A stretch of DNA of 64,000 nt from JAGNKE01 sp964583335 (GTDB taxonomy: Bacteria; Pseudomonadota; Alphaproteobacteria; Micavibrionales; Micavibrionaceae): positions 1 to 64,000 of the forward strand of contig CAZOVG010000008.1 in assembly GCA_964583335.1 (NCBI GenBank). The letters are read 5' to 3'. Position 1 is the stretch's first letter, and every line of letters begins with the position of its first letter. A program made the position numbers and the translations under genes. The notes below the pieces were generated by a model, which was not told where the DNA came from, did no database searches, and was given only the letters and a program-made list of their open reading frames with translations. Below, piece by piece: positions 35,484-44,361 of this stretch.

Positions 35484-36470
35484 ATGAAACCCTTCTTGGC
35501 TTTTGCAGCGCTTGCAGTCGGCGCCTTGCTCCTCTCGCAGTCACTCTTTATCGTGGATCAAACACAGCAGGCGATCGTCCTCCAGCTCGGCCAGCCCATC
35601 GGCGAGCCGCGTGGCCCGGGCCTGCACCTAAAAGCACCCTTCATTCAGAACGTGCAGTTCTTCGACCGCCGAATTTTACCTGTAGCACCGCCGGCGGATC
35701 AGGTCGTTATTTCCAGCGCATCCGGCAGCGGCCCGACCGTCCCGGCAAAAAAATCCAGCAAGGCTCCTGAATCCGAAGGTCAAAATCAGGATGAAGACGC
35801 TCTGAAAGGCCCGGTTATTGAAAACGTGAGCGGGGAGCCGATCAGGGTAGAAACCTTCGCCCGTTACAAAATCATCGACCCTCTGGCATTCCTGAAAACA
35901 TTGCGTACGCCGGAGGCCGCAAACTCTAGGCTTGAGAGCATTCTGAACGACTCCACCCGGAACTTGCTGGGTAAAACCACACTGCCCCAGCTTCTCTCGC
36001 CCGAACGCGCCAAGGTCATGGCGGAAATTAAAAGGCGCGTGAACGAACGGGTCGCAAACGACAAGCTCGGGATTGAAATTGTCGATGTACGCATCGTGCG
36101 CGCCGACCTTACAGACGAATTGAAGGAATCGACCGTCCGCCAGATGATCTCCGAACTTAAGGAACGTGCGACCGACCGCCGCGCGAAGGGCGAGGAAAAG
36201 GCTCTGGAAATCGTTTCCACCGCAGAAAAAGAGCGCACCGTTCTTCTGGCCGAGGCCGAACGCAACGCGCAGGTTCTGCGCGGACAAGGGGACGAAACCG
36301 CGATCAAAATTTACGCTGAGGCTTTCAACGTGGATAAGGAATTCTATGCGTTCCTCCGCTCGATGGAGGCCTACCGCAATACGCTGGCTTCACCCGAAAC
36401 CCGCCTGATTCTCTCGCCGGACAGTGAGTTTTTCCGTTATTTTGAGGCGAATAGGTCTTCGGGCAACTAA
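35484..36470 (+). CDS. hflC: HflC, FtsH protease modulator (SPFH/band 7)
   Basis: Partner of HflK. It is 328 residues with an N-terminal membrane anchor (FLAFAALAVGALLLSQSLFI), VDQTQQAIVLQLGQP, an acidic insert (about residues 74-112), then NERVANDKLGIEIVDVRIVR and the coiled EKERTVLLAEAERNAQVLRG. It follows hflK after 17 bp. The acidic/Lys-rich insert (KKSSKAPESEGQNQDEDALK) is longer than in E. coli HflC. Confidence 0.96.
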   Translation: MKPFLAFAALAVGALLLSQSLFIVDQTQQAIVLQLGQPIGEPRGPGLHLKAPFIQNVQFFDRRILPVAPPADQVVISSASGSGPTVPAKKSSKAPESEGQNQDEDALKGPVIENVSGEPIRVETFARYKIIDPLAFLKTLRTPEAANSRLESILNDSTRNLLGKTTLPQLLSPERAKVMAEIKRRVNERVANDKLGIEIVDVRIVRADLTDELKESTVRQMISELKERATDRRAKGEEKALEIVSTAEKERTVLLAEAERNAQVLRGQGDETAIKIYAEAFNVDKEFYAFLRSMEAYRNTLASPETRLILSPDSEFFRYFEANRSSGN

Positions 36471-36631
36471 TAAAAAAACTGCCCGGCTGCAACCGATCTC
36501 CCTAAAAAACGGAAAAAACACGAGACATCGAGAAACCGTCTCGTGCGTGCCGCCGAATTTTTGCTACAAAGGTCCGAAGGGACCGCATGAACGACAACGT
36601 AAGAAAGCTACAGAGAAAGAGCAGGAAAACC

Positions 36632-38128
36632 ATGAAAACGAAACGTACAGGACAACCCATTCTGACCTCGTTGGCGATCCTCTTTTGCGGACTGACGCTG
36701 GTCGCGGCGCCCCCCATGCCAGCTTCGGCACGCGCACCCGACAGCGCAGCCCCGGGAAGCTTTGCTGAACTCGCCGCGCGTCTTTCGCCCACAGTAGTCA
36801 ATATTTCCTCGACCCAGAAACTGGCAGAGGCTAAGGATTTCCCTGAAATGCCGCAATTCCCGCCCGGCTCCCCGTTTCAGGATTTCTTCGAGGAGTTCAT
36901 GAACCGCCGCGGCCATGGCGTTCCTTTCGCCCCGCCCAGCATGATGGGTTCAGGCTTCGTGATCGACGCGCAGAACGGCTATATCGTGACCAACAACCAC
37001 GTCATTCAGGGCGCCGATGAAGTGCGCGTCATCCTGCACAACGATCAGAGCGTCGTGGCCGAAGTCATCGGCAAGGACGAGGAAACCGACATCGCGGTCC
37101 TCAAGATCGACCCCAAGGGCCTGAATCTCGTTCCCGCGACCTTCGGAAACAGCGATGAAATCCGTGTCGGCGACTGGGTTCTGGCCATCGGCAACCCCTA
37201 CGGCCTCGGCGGCTCCGTCACGGCGGGGATCGTCTCGGCCTTGGCCCGCGATATCAACTCCGGCAAGTACGACGACTATATCCAATCCGACGCCTCCATC
37301 AACCGGGGCAACTCCGGCGGCCCGATGTTCAACATGAAGGGCGAGGTGATCGGCATCAACACCGCGATCTTCAGCCCGACGGGCGGCTCCATCGGGATCG
37401 GCTTCTCGATCCCCAGCGCCCGCGCGAAACCCGTCATCAACCAGCTGATCAAATTCGGTAAGACCCGTCGCGGCTGGCTGGGCGTCAAGATCCAGACCGT
37501 GACCGAGGACATCGCCGAAAGCTTCGGGCTGGCGAAGGTCAGCGGCGCGCTGGTCGTAATCGTCAATAAAGACGGCCCCGCCGACAAGGCCGGCATCAAG
37601 GATGGCGACATCCTCCTGACCTTCAACGGCCAGGAAATCAAGGAAATGCGTCTCCTGCCGCGTTTTGTGGCGGAAACCGAGATCGACTCCGAAGCCACGG
37701 TGGAATACTGGCGCGACGGCAAGGTCCACACCACCAAGGTCAAGGTCGGCCACCTTGAGCAGGCCGAAGAAGAGGGCCTGATTGACGAAACGTCCGGTAA
37801 GGAACAAACCGGCGGAACCTCGATCGACATGGTCGGTATGTCCGTCACACCCATCACCGACGCCCTGCGCACCACCTACAACATCCCCGCCAACGTGCGC
37901 GGTCTGGTCGTCGTGGGCGTACAGGACCTCTCCGAATCCATGGAAAAGGGCATCGCCGTGGGCGACGTGGTGGTAGAGATCAACCAGCAACCCGTCTCCG
38001 ACCCGCAGCACCTGATCGACGTGATCAACACGGCGAAGGAGGCGCAACGCTCCTCCGTGCTCCTGCTGGTCAATCGCGGCGGCGAGGTGCGCTTCGTGCC
38101 CCTGAAGCTCCCCGCGCCCAAGCAATAA
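36632..38128 (+). CDS. degP: DegP/HtrA-type periplasmic serine protease
   Basis: A periplasmic protease-chaperone of 498 residues from ATG 36632. A signal peptide (to ASARA) is followed by the trypsin-like domain with the triad H123 (TNNHVIQGA), D153 (EETDIAVLKID) and S228 (NRGNSGGPMFN), then two PDZ domains (GWLGVKIQTVTEDIAESFGL; VRGLVVVGVQDLSESMEKG). ATG 36632 has AGGA 5 bp upstream. ATG 36587 is the alternative and directly follows a GGTCC/GGACC hairpin that could block its ribosome binding site. It completes the hflK–hflC–degP block. Confidence 0.95.
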   Translation: MKTKRTGQPILTSLAILFCGLTLVAAPPMPASARAPDSAAPGSFAELAARLSPTVVNISSTQKLAEAKDFPEMPQFPPGSPFQDFFEEFMNRRGHGVPFAPPSMMGSGFVIDAQNGYIVTNNHVIQGADEVRVILHNDQSVVAEVIGKDEETDIAVLKIDPKGLNLVPATFGNSDEIRVGDWVLAIGNPYGLGGSVTAGIVSALARDINSGKYDDYIQSDASINRGNSGGPMFNMKGEVIGINTAIFSPTGGSIGIGFSIPSARAKPVINQLIKFGKTRRGWLGVKIQTVTEDIAESFGLAKVSGALVVIVNKDGPADKAGIKDGDILLTFNGQEIKEMRLLPRFVAETEIDSEATVEYWRDGKVHTTKVKVGHLEQAEEEGLIDETSGKEQTGGTSIDMVGMSVTPITDALRTTYNIPANVRGLVVVGVQDLSESMEKGIAVGDVVVEINQQPVSDPQHLIDVINTAKEAQRSSVLLLVNRGGEVRFVPLKLPAPKQ

Positions 38129-38145
38129 TATTGATGAAATCGAAG

Positions 38146-38177
38146 AAAGCCGGGCGGCCAGACCGTCCGGCTTTTTT
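38146..38177 (+). terminator. Rho-independent terminator after degP
   Basis: AGCCGGGCGG (38148-38157) pairs with CCGTCCGGCT (38163-38172) with one G·T pair and is followed by T7. It touches the stop codon of the convergent EamA gene. Confidence 0.88.
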
Positions 38178-39061
38178 TATGACGGCGCGATGCCCTTGTT
38201 CTTGCGCTCCCGCCAGAACAGAAACACACCCGAGGCCGCGATAACGATGCCGCCCGCGATCTTGAACGCGTCCGGCACATGCCCGAACAGCGCGTAACCG
38301 AGGATCAACCCGAACAGCATCTGCACGTATTGATAAGGCGCGACCACCGACGTGGGCGCCAGCGTGAAGCCGTAAGCCACGCAAATGACCGCCAGCCCGT
38401 AACAAAAACCGATCACGAAGCACAAAACCATGAACCGCATGTCGAACACCGGGGGCCGCCCGCCCATCCAGATCATCATGACGACGACGACCATCACGAA
38501 CGGCCAGAACGCGAACCGCAACGCATTCCCTGCCCCGCCGATCTTCCGCGCGATGATGTTGGAAAGCCCGAACGTGAAACAGCACGCCAGCGCCAGCCCG
38601 TAAGCCGGATGCAGCGATTCGAACCCCGGCCGAAACGCGATCACCCCACCCAGAAACCCGGTCAAAATCGCGGCTATGCGGTACTTACCCACCCGCTCCC
38701 GGAAAATCAGAACCGAGAGAATCGTGGTGATGAACGGCGTCAGGAAGAAAATCGTATAGGCGTCCATGATCGGCACCATCGAAAGCGCATAGAGCGACAT
38801 GGTGGTATTCACCGCCAGCAAAACCCCGCGCAGCATATGCCATTTGAGGTTTTCGGTCGTGAACAAGGCCTTCGGCCCGCCCATATAGGGAATCACCGCA
38901 AACAGCAGTATCAGCCCGAAAACCGCCTGCCAGAACAGAATCGCGGGCACCGGATAATCCACCGCCGTAAGCTTGCGCAGCGCGTCGCTAACCGAAAAGG
39001 CCGCATAGGCGACCATCGACAGCGCGATCGCCCGCTCGGTATTGCCCCAGCTGCTGAACAT
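38177..39061 (-). CDS. EamA/DMT family transporter
   Basis: A 294-residue inner-membrane protein with ten hydrophobic helices in two EamA repeats. These include LSMVAYAAFSVSDALRKLTA and FLTPFITTILSVLIFRERVG in the first half, and ASGVFLFWRERKN at the C terminus. Substrate unknown. The start at 39061 gives the usual family N terminus; the longer frame runs into the divergent miaA gene. Its end meets the degP terminator. Confidence 0.9.
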   Translation of the reverse strand: MFSSWGNTERAIALSMVAYAAFSVSDALRKLTAVDYPVPAILFWQAVFGLILLFAVIPYMGGPKALFTTENLKWHMLRGVLLAVNTTMSLYALSMVPIMDAYTIFFLTPFITTILSVLIFRERVGKYRIAAILTGFLGGVIAFRPGFESLHPAYGLALACCFTFGLSNIIARKIGGAGNALRFAFWPFVMVVVVMMIWMGGRPPVFDMRFMVLCFVIGFCYGLAVICVAYGFTLAPTSVVAPYQYVQMLFGLILGYALFGHVPDAFKIAGGIVIAASGVFLFWRERKNKGIAPS

Positions 39062-39118
39062 GAAAACCTGCTTTGCTTTTCTAACACTTACGAAGGAAGC
39101 CAGACTATAATCACCCGC

Positions 39119-40024
39119 ATGACGACGCAAGACGCCGAAAAGCCCCGTGAACAGGACGGGCACACGATTTTGATCATCGCCGGACCAACCGCCAGCGGGA
39201 AATCCGCCCGCGCCCTCGAAATCGCGAGGGAACGCGGCGGCGTCATCATCAACTGCGATTCGATGCAGGTCTATGACGCCCTGCCCGTCCTCACCGCCCA
39301 GCCGCCCGCCGAAGACCTCGAAAAGGCCCCGCATAGGCTCTACGGCGCGCTACACCCGAACGATCCCTGCTCCGCCGGAACATGGCGGCAAATGGTTGAT
39401 CCCGTCATCACGGAGGTTCTGGAACAGGGCAAAACCCCCATCGTCGTCGGCGGCTCCGGCCTTTATATCAAGGCACTGACGGAGGGCCTATCCCCGATGC
39501 CCGACGTGCCCGACGAGGTCAGGCGCGAGGCCGTGGCGCTACAGGCAAAACTCGGCAACCCCGCCTTCCATGCGGAACTGGCCAAGCGCGACCCCGTCAT
39601 GGCCGCGCGGTTTCACCCCGCCCACACCGCCCGCCTCGTCCGCGCGTGGGAGGTTCTGGAGGCCACCGGAAAGTCTCTGGCGGAATGGCAAAGGGGCGAC
39701 CGCCTCGCCCCGCCCGACGACTGGAATTTCGAAATCGAAATCATTATTCCCGAACGCAGCGTTCTGCATCAGCGCTGCAACGACCGCTTTCTCTGGATGA
39801 TGGAGAACGGCGCGCCCGAAGAGGTCGAGGCGTTCTCAAAACGCGTGGAAAGCGGAGAAATAAAAACCGGAATCCCGGTCCTCAAGGCGCTAGGTTATAA
39901 ACAGCTTCTGGGCAGGATCAACGGCACCCTCACCCGCGATCAGGCCATAGAACAGGCGCAGGCCAAAACCCGCCAATACGCCAAGCAACAGGTCACATGG
40001 TTCAGGAATCAGTTGAAGTCTTAA
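39119..40024 (+). CDS. miaA: tRNA dimethylallyltransferase
   Basis: Adds the dimethylallyl group to A37 of tRNAs that read codons starting with U. It is 301 residues from ATG 39119. The P-loop is AGPTASGKSARAL, followed by NCDSMQVYDALPVLTAQP, VGGSGLYIKALTEGL, ETGIPVLKALGYKQLLG-like KTGIPVLKALGYKQLLG and TRQYAKQQVTWFRN at the end. The start has only a distant GGAAG, so initiation may be modest. Confidence 0.95.
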   Translation: MTTQDAEKPREQDGHTILIIAGPTASGKSARALEIARERGGVIINCDSMQVYDALPVLTAQPPAEDLEKAPHRLYGALHPNDPCSAGTWRQMVDPVITEVLEQGKTPIVVGGSGLYIKALTEGLSPMPDVPDEVRREAVALQAKLGNPAFHAELAKRDPVMAARFHPAHTARLVRAWEVLEATGKSLAEWQRGDRLAPPDDWNFEIEIIIPERSVLHQRCNDRFLWMMENGAPEEVEAFSKRVESGEIKTGIPVLKALGYKQLLGRINGTLTRDQAIEQAQAKTRQYAKQQVTWFRNQLKS

Positions 40025-40032
40025 AGAAAAAT

Positions 40033-40317
40033 TCAAAGACACCGGGTGCAAATTTTAGAAAAGGTCTGCGCCCCCCTTTTTTGAACCCAATGCTCTAACT
40101 CATTGAGTGTTCTAGCACATATTTTTATATATGACCTTTCAGTAAAACCGCCCACGCGATCACTTGCCTTAGAATGTGAAATAAGTTTGCATTGCGCTGA
40201 ATGAAGAACCAAATAAGATAAGGGAATATTTCGCCTTGTGTTTATAACAAAAGCATCCGGATGCTCTACTACCCATTTTAAATATTCCGCATCAGAGTCA
40301 ACAAATTCAATAATCAT
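40033..40317 (-). CDS. Small AT-rich accessory protein, partner of the nuclease-like gene
   Basis: A 94-residue protein. The pattern EYLKWVVEHPDAFVINTRR, YLVLHSAQCKLIS, TERSYIKICARTLNELEHW and a C-terminal CTRC recalls a small domain that I have seen in accessory and restriction-associated proteins, with conserved His and Cys that could bind metal. I cannot name a family. It follows the gene at 40324 after 6 bp on the same strand, and both are clearly AT-richer than the surroundings, so the two look like an acquired pair. Confidence 0.65.
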   Translation of the reverse strand: MIIEFVDSDAEYLKWVVEHPDAFVINTRRNIPLSYLVLHSAQCKLISHSKASDRVGGFTERSYIKICARTLNELEHWVQKRGAQTFSKICTRCL

Positions 40318-40323
40318 TAAAAC

Positions 40324-40884
40324 TTAGTATCCTTCAATAAGTGCATATCTAAGATCTTCAGTAATCAAATGCCAATTTACTTGGTAAGAGCCTTTTATAA
40401 AAACCTCAGAATCACTCTTGCCGGTCGGTTTTTTAATTAAGCCATTTAAAAGTTTTCCAGAGCGAAAAAAACCATAAATACCCTCAGATGATCCTGAATA
40501 AAATGGCCGCTGGTCAGCAAGGATCAGCAAATATGTTGACTGGAATCCAGCTTGCTTTAACTGCTCAATAAAACAAATATCCTTACAAAAACTATACATC
40601 TGCTCAGGATATTGACCGTTTCTAGGAAATTTAAGTTCTATCGCCAAATCAAGATTTTTAGGAGATTCAGAAAACACAGAAAGATCAATTTCCCTCTTTA
40701 CAAAATCAGAACTACTAAAAAAGTAATCAACATTCCGTTCAAACTGTACCTTTTTGCCTTGAAAAATTCCCCGAAGAAAAACGCCAAGCTCATGCTGCAA
40801 GCTGAATTCGTTGTAGACCTCTACGGAACCGCTAGCAATTAAAGATAAAAACGATCGAATATGCTGCTCTAAAGAAACGCTCAT
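40324..40884 (-). CDS. PD-(D/E)XK nuclease-like hypothetical protein
   Basis: A 186-residue protein with low-GC codons. The arrangement E32 (LQHELGVFL), D67 (KREIDLSVF), E83-L-K85 (DLAIELKFPRN) and a following helix (PEQMYSFCKDICFIEQLKQA) fits the core of a PD-(D/E)XK nuclease fold, as used by restriction enzymes and related effectors. No methyltransferase or known defence partner is next to it other than the small gene at 40033. A housekeeping role cannot be excluded. Evidence for nuclease function is the motif alone. Confidence 0.65.
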   Translation of the reverse strand: MSVSLEQHIRSFLSLIASGSVEVYNEFSLQHELGVFLRGIFQGKKVQFERNVDYFFSSSDFVKREIDLSVFSESPKNLDLAIELKFPRNGQYPEQMYSFCKDICFIEQLKQAGFQSTYLLILADQRPFYSGSSEGIYGFFRSGKLLNGLIKKPTGKSDSEVFIKGSYQVNWHLITEDLRYALIEGY

Positions 40885-40896
40885 AGCCTGACTCGC

Positions 40897-41802
40897 TTAA
40901 GCTCCACGCGCTCCCGTGACCGCCGCCACCGCCTGCGTATACCCGCGCCAGAAATCGCGGAACGTCTGCCGGTCGGGCAAATGCCGCCCCTGCATATAGT
41001 CGATCTCCGGGTACAGGCGGTGCAGGTCGATGGCATGCTCGGGCGTCTGCACCCCCTCCGCCACGATCTTGGCATGCGGCAGGACGGACCGGATGAACGA
41101 AATCACGGTCGGCAGGGAATTCACCGATTCCGGCGGCGCGCAAACGACCTTCCGGTCGATTTTGATAAAACTCGCGATATCCTCGAACTCCGAAAACCGG
41201 AACGCGTCGCCAAGGCTTAATTCAACATCGTCGATGGCGAACCGCGCCCCGAACCGATGAAACAGGTTCAGGATATGCCGGCTCATCACCAGTGTCGGCG
41301 CGCTTTCATGGATCTCGATCACCACCCCGTCGCGTATCTGGCGGCTCTGGCGCATCGCCTCAAGACGCGCGAGAATCGTCTTGATGAAATCGCTCGACAG
41401 CAGCGACCGCGCGGAAATATTGATCGACACGATCCGCTCCGCGCTTTGTGAAAACTGCCGCAACGCGCACAGAAACAAAAGCGTATCAAGCGGCTCCGTC
41501 AGACCCGTGTCATAAAACGCCATGATCGAATCATACGGCGCGATCGGGTCGCCCCGCTCGTCGTTCAGCCGCATCAGCATCTCGTTGGGGGCCGGGTCGG
41601 AAAAAAGACTGTCCGTAACCGGGTGCCAGGGCTCGTAACCGAAGACGGGCGTGCCGCGATCAAGCGCCCGCTGCAACGCGCGGACCGTCTTGTCCATGAT
41701 CGTCGCCTTGCGAAGCTCGCTCTCGCATTCGCCGTGCGCACGAAGAAGCCTGATTCTGTTCGCCAAATCCTCGATACGCGGATAAAGCTGTTCAGAATCC
41801 AT
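40897..41802 (-). CDS. EAL domain protein, possibly degenerate cyclic-di-GMP phosphodiesterase
   Basis: A 301-residue protein. The EAL fold is recognisable by SINISARSLLSSDF, VVIEIHES, ARFAIDDVELSLGDA, FIKIDRKVV and KIVAEGVQTPEHA. The EAL signature itself reads GYEPWHP and the DDFG loop reads DDVEL. Several metal ligands (E, N, E, D-D, K, E) remain, so activity is possible but reduced or altered. The start at 41802 is taken because the upstream gene ends at 41808 and AGGAAGG lies before it. It is the last gene of a run with rpe and heparinase. Confidence 0.85.
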   Translation of the reverse strand: MDSEQLYPRIEDLANRIRLLRAHGECESELRKATIMDKTVRALQRALDRGTPVFGYEPWHPVTDSLFSDPAPNEMLMRLNDERGDPIAPYDSIMAFYDTGLTEPLDTLLFLCALRQFSQSAERIVSINISARSLLSSDFIKTILARLEAMRQSRQIRDGVVIEIHESAPTLVMSRHILNLFHRFGARFAIDDVELSLGDAFRFSEFEDIASFIKIDRKVVCAPPESVNSLPTVISFIRSVLPHAKIVAEGVQTPEHAIDLHRLYPEIDYMQGRHLPDRQTFRDFWRGYTQAVAAVTGARGA

Positions 41803-41807
41803 CGAGC

Positions 41808-43442
41808 CTAGCCTTCCTTCTTGAGCGACCACTGCACGCTGGCGTACTCGCCCGTGGTATGGCCGTAAATGACAAGCTGGCGCGTCTTGCGCGGCTCGTT
41901 CTCGTCGCCGAGGTAAATACTGTCTTCCAGCGCCAGAACCCCGGCGCCGAACCGGAACCGCCAGCCCACCCCGCCCGGCATGCGCAACAGCGCCTCGGTG
42001 TCGTTATTGACCAGCGACACGGTGACGCGCGGATGCAAATGGAACCGGATGGCGATCTCGACGGACCGCACGAGGTTGATGCAGCTCGTAAACGTATCTT
42101 CCCCGCGCAGATCATGCCCCTCGTCGGTCATGTAAAGCCGCCGCATATGCGTGATGCCGTTCAACGAGACATAACCGTTATGCGAGGCGTCGATCAGGAT
42201 TTCCTCGCGCGTCTCCTGCCGCTCGCGGTGAACAGCCGAAGACCGCCGCCCGAAATGCCCGTCCTTGCGGATCTCGAACGCGTTGCGGTAATCGAGGCTG
42301 GCCGTATTGTGCGCCGAAGTCGCCCGCAGCGCGTCCCGCCACTCCAGAGAGGTCGGATGCGTCCCGCACGAAACGAACAGCCGCTCCTTGCCATAGGAAA
42401 ACTCGAACGCCAGCGGCGAGGCGTGCGCATGGCGGTCATACGGATAAGCGGGCGCGCCGCCGCAATCCAGCATCAAAAGACTGCGCCCCATCTCCATGCG
42501 CTCGAACCCGCTCTCAGGCAGGGATTGCAAGGCCTTCCCCCTCAATCCGGCCTGCGCCAGCGTGCTGTCGATCTCTTCCTGATTTTCTTCCTGCGTGGCA
42601 TGAAAAACCGCCAGCCTCCGGTCCCCGTAACGGAAAAACCGCAGCGCGTTGCCCATCGAGGCGACCGCCTCGTTCATCCAGTCCGGCACCGGATAATCCC
42701 CGGCAGCCAGCGCCGCCCGGATATCGAGAACAAGCTGCAACGCCTTCATCAGACGCCCCGGCGAACGCGAGGCATGCCCGCCGTCCGGCAGGACCTGATC
42801 CGCCAAACCGCTCTCGACCACGCTCAAGGCATGCTCGATCCACCGCTCGCGGCCCTCAACGGCCAGTCCGGCATAAATCAAACCCTTGGCGGCCTCCAGA
42901 AGCGCGATTTCCTCCAGCGACCCGACGATATTGTAAAGATGCTTCGCCTGCCGGATCAGGGAGGTATAAAACAGATCCTCCGACTCCTCCGGCAACCCGG
43001 CGCAGAAATACTCGTGATGCGCGATCCACATGGCGATCCGCCGCCCGGTTACCTCGCCCCGCCAAGATTCCTTCTCCCAGTTGGGGAACGACCGCGCCCA
43101 GCTGCAGATCATCTGCTGCCCCTGATTGCGCGCCAGCGAACCGCACAGCGCCCGCAAATCCCGCAGCCACTCGAAACTGTTCAGGAACTCCGATTGAACC
43201 GGCTCTTCCCCGTCGTAATTCCACCAATGGTCATACCAGACCGGCCCGGAATCCTCGGTCGCGCCGCACGTCTCAAGAAAACGCTGCCCCTTCTCGGGCG
43301 TCCCCGGCCACGGATCGGCGGGCTTGACGACCAGACGCTCCGGCGGGCTTTCGCTCAGGCTCCAGTTATAGAGCAGGCTGCCGCAGGCCATCTGTCCGGC
43401 CTTGGATTTAAGATTCTGTAATAACCGCAAAGGCATGGTCAT
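41808..43442 (-). CDS. Heparinase II/III family protein
   Basis: A 544-residue protein with an N-terminal alpha-toroid region (WYDHWWNYDGEEP, FEWLRDLRALCGSLARNQGQ, WIAHHEYFCAG) and a C-terminal beta-sandwich (ASPLAFEFSYGKERLFVSCG, SAHNTASLDYRNAFEI), the order of the heparinase II/III-like family. Family members cleave acidic polysaccharides by beta-elimination; the substrate here is unknown, but the envelope glycan genes elsewhere in the window are candidates. No signal peptide is evident. The start is 43442 or 43436, with a G-rich ribosome binding site (AGGGGGG) before it. It begins just after the rpe stop. Confidence 0.85.
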   Translation of the reverse strand: MTMPLRLLQNLKSKAGQMACGSLLYNWSLSESPPERLVVKPADPWPGTPEKGQRFLETCGATEDSGPVWYDHWWNYDGEEPVQSEFLNSFEWLRDLRALCGSLARNQGQQMICSWARSFPNWEKESWRGEVTGRRIAMWIAHHEYFCAGLPEESEDLFYTSLIRQAKHLYNIVGSLEEIALLEAAKGLIYAGLAVEGRERWIEHALSVVESGLADQVLPDGGHASRSPGRLMKALQLVLDIRAALAAGDYPVPDWMNEAVASMGNALRFFRYGDRRLAVFHATQEENQEEIDSTLAQAGLRGKALQSLPESGFERMEMGRSLLMLDCGGAPAYPYDRHAHASPLAFEFSYGKERLFVSCGTHPTSLEWRDALRATSAHNTASLDYRNAFEIRKDGHFGRRSSAVHRERQETREEILIDASHNGYVSLNGITHMRRLYMTDEGHDLRGEDTFTSCINLVRSVEIAIRFHLHPRVTVSLVNNDTEALLRMPGGVGWRFRFGAGVLALEDSIYLGDENEPRKTRQLVIYGHTTGEYASVQWSLKKEG

Positions 43443-43449
43443 ACCCCCC

Positions 43450-44109
43450 TCACGCACGCAGGGCCTTGATATTACGGGCGTAATGTTCCGGCCCATCCCT
43501 GAACACCGCCGTCCCGGCCACCAGCACGTCGGCCCCGGCCGCGATAACCTGTTTCGCCGTCTCCGGCGTAATCCCGCCATCGACCTCAAGGTCGATCGGC
43601 CGCCCCGTGGCGTCGATCATCCCCCGGATCGTCTTGATTTTATCAAGCAGCGGAATAAAGCTCTGCCCCCCGAAACCCGGGTTGACCGTCATCACCAGCA
43701 CCAGATCGACCAGATCCATCACATGCGCGACCATAGCGGCGGGCGTGGACGGGTTCAGCGAAACCCCCGCCTTGATCCCCCGCGCCTTGATGGATTGCAG
43801 CGTCCGGTGCAGATGCGGGCCCGCCTCCTGATGCACGGTGATGATATCCGCCCCGGCATCCGCAAAATCGCCGATCAGATGATCCACCGGCGCGACCATC
43901 AAATGAACGTCGAAAACCTTTTTGCTGTGCGGCCTGAGGCATTTGACCACGGGCGCCCCGAACGTCAGGTTCGGCACGAAATGCCCGTCCATCACGTCGA
44001 TATGGATATACTCCGCCCCCGCCGCGTCGATGGCGCGCACCTCCTCGCCCAGTTTCGCGAAATCGGCGGACAGGATAGAGGGGGCGATGCGAACGGGATG
44101 AACGGCCAT
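43450..44109 (-). CDS. rpe: Ribulose-phosphate 3-epimerase
   Basis: Interconverts ribulose 5-phosphate and xylulose 5-phosphate. It is 219 residues from ATG 44109 (IAPSILSADFAKLGEEV). Metal and catalytic residues lie in HIDVMDGHFVPNLTFG, VHLMVAPVDH, VMTVNPGFGGQSFIP and LEVDGGITPET. It heads the rpe–heparinase–EAL run, and the gap to the next gene is under 10 bp. Confidence 0.96.
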   Translation of the reverse strand: MAVHPVRIAPSILSADFAKLGEEVRAIDAAGAEYIHIDVMDGHFVPNLTFGAPVVKCLRPHSKKVFDVHLMVAPVDHLIGDFADAGADIITVHQEAGPHLHRTLQSIKARGIKAGVSLNPSTPAAMVAHVMDLVDLVLVMTVNPGFGGQSFIPLLDKIKTIRGMIDATGRPIDLEVDGGITPETAKQVIAAGADVLVAGTAVFRDGPEHYARNIKALRA

Positions 44110-44361
44110 AGCGGAGTCGGTTTTCTTTTTTCTGTTAATGAATCGGGCAGGCAACAGGTAAACAGGTTTTTGAAGGTGTGACAAGACGGCCCGGAACGGG
44201 CGAATCACTCAATTACCGTAACACTTTTGCACCCGATTATCCACTCCGCCGAAAAACTGCCCTCAGAATAAAAAATCCAGCCGAATCATGAATTTGACTT
44301 GGCCATGCCTAAATCGTTAACATAATGGAAAATCACGAAAGACAGGGCGGGCCGCAGAAAT

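Noticed and set aside
36950..38125. Minus-strand open frame opposite degP
   Set aside because: Asp/Gly/Val-rich antisense of degP, whose catalytic triad is clear on the other strand.
38279..39118. Upstream extension of miaA over the EamA gene
   Set aside because: The MiaA P-loop N terminus starts at 39119, and the extension is Arg/Gln/His-rich antisense of EamA.
41859..43421. Long plus-strand open frame opposite the heparinase gene
   Set aside because: Rich in Arg/Pro/Gln with no domain, as expected for antisense of GC-rich coding sequence; the heparinase frame has recognisable motifs.
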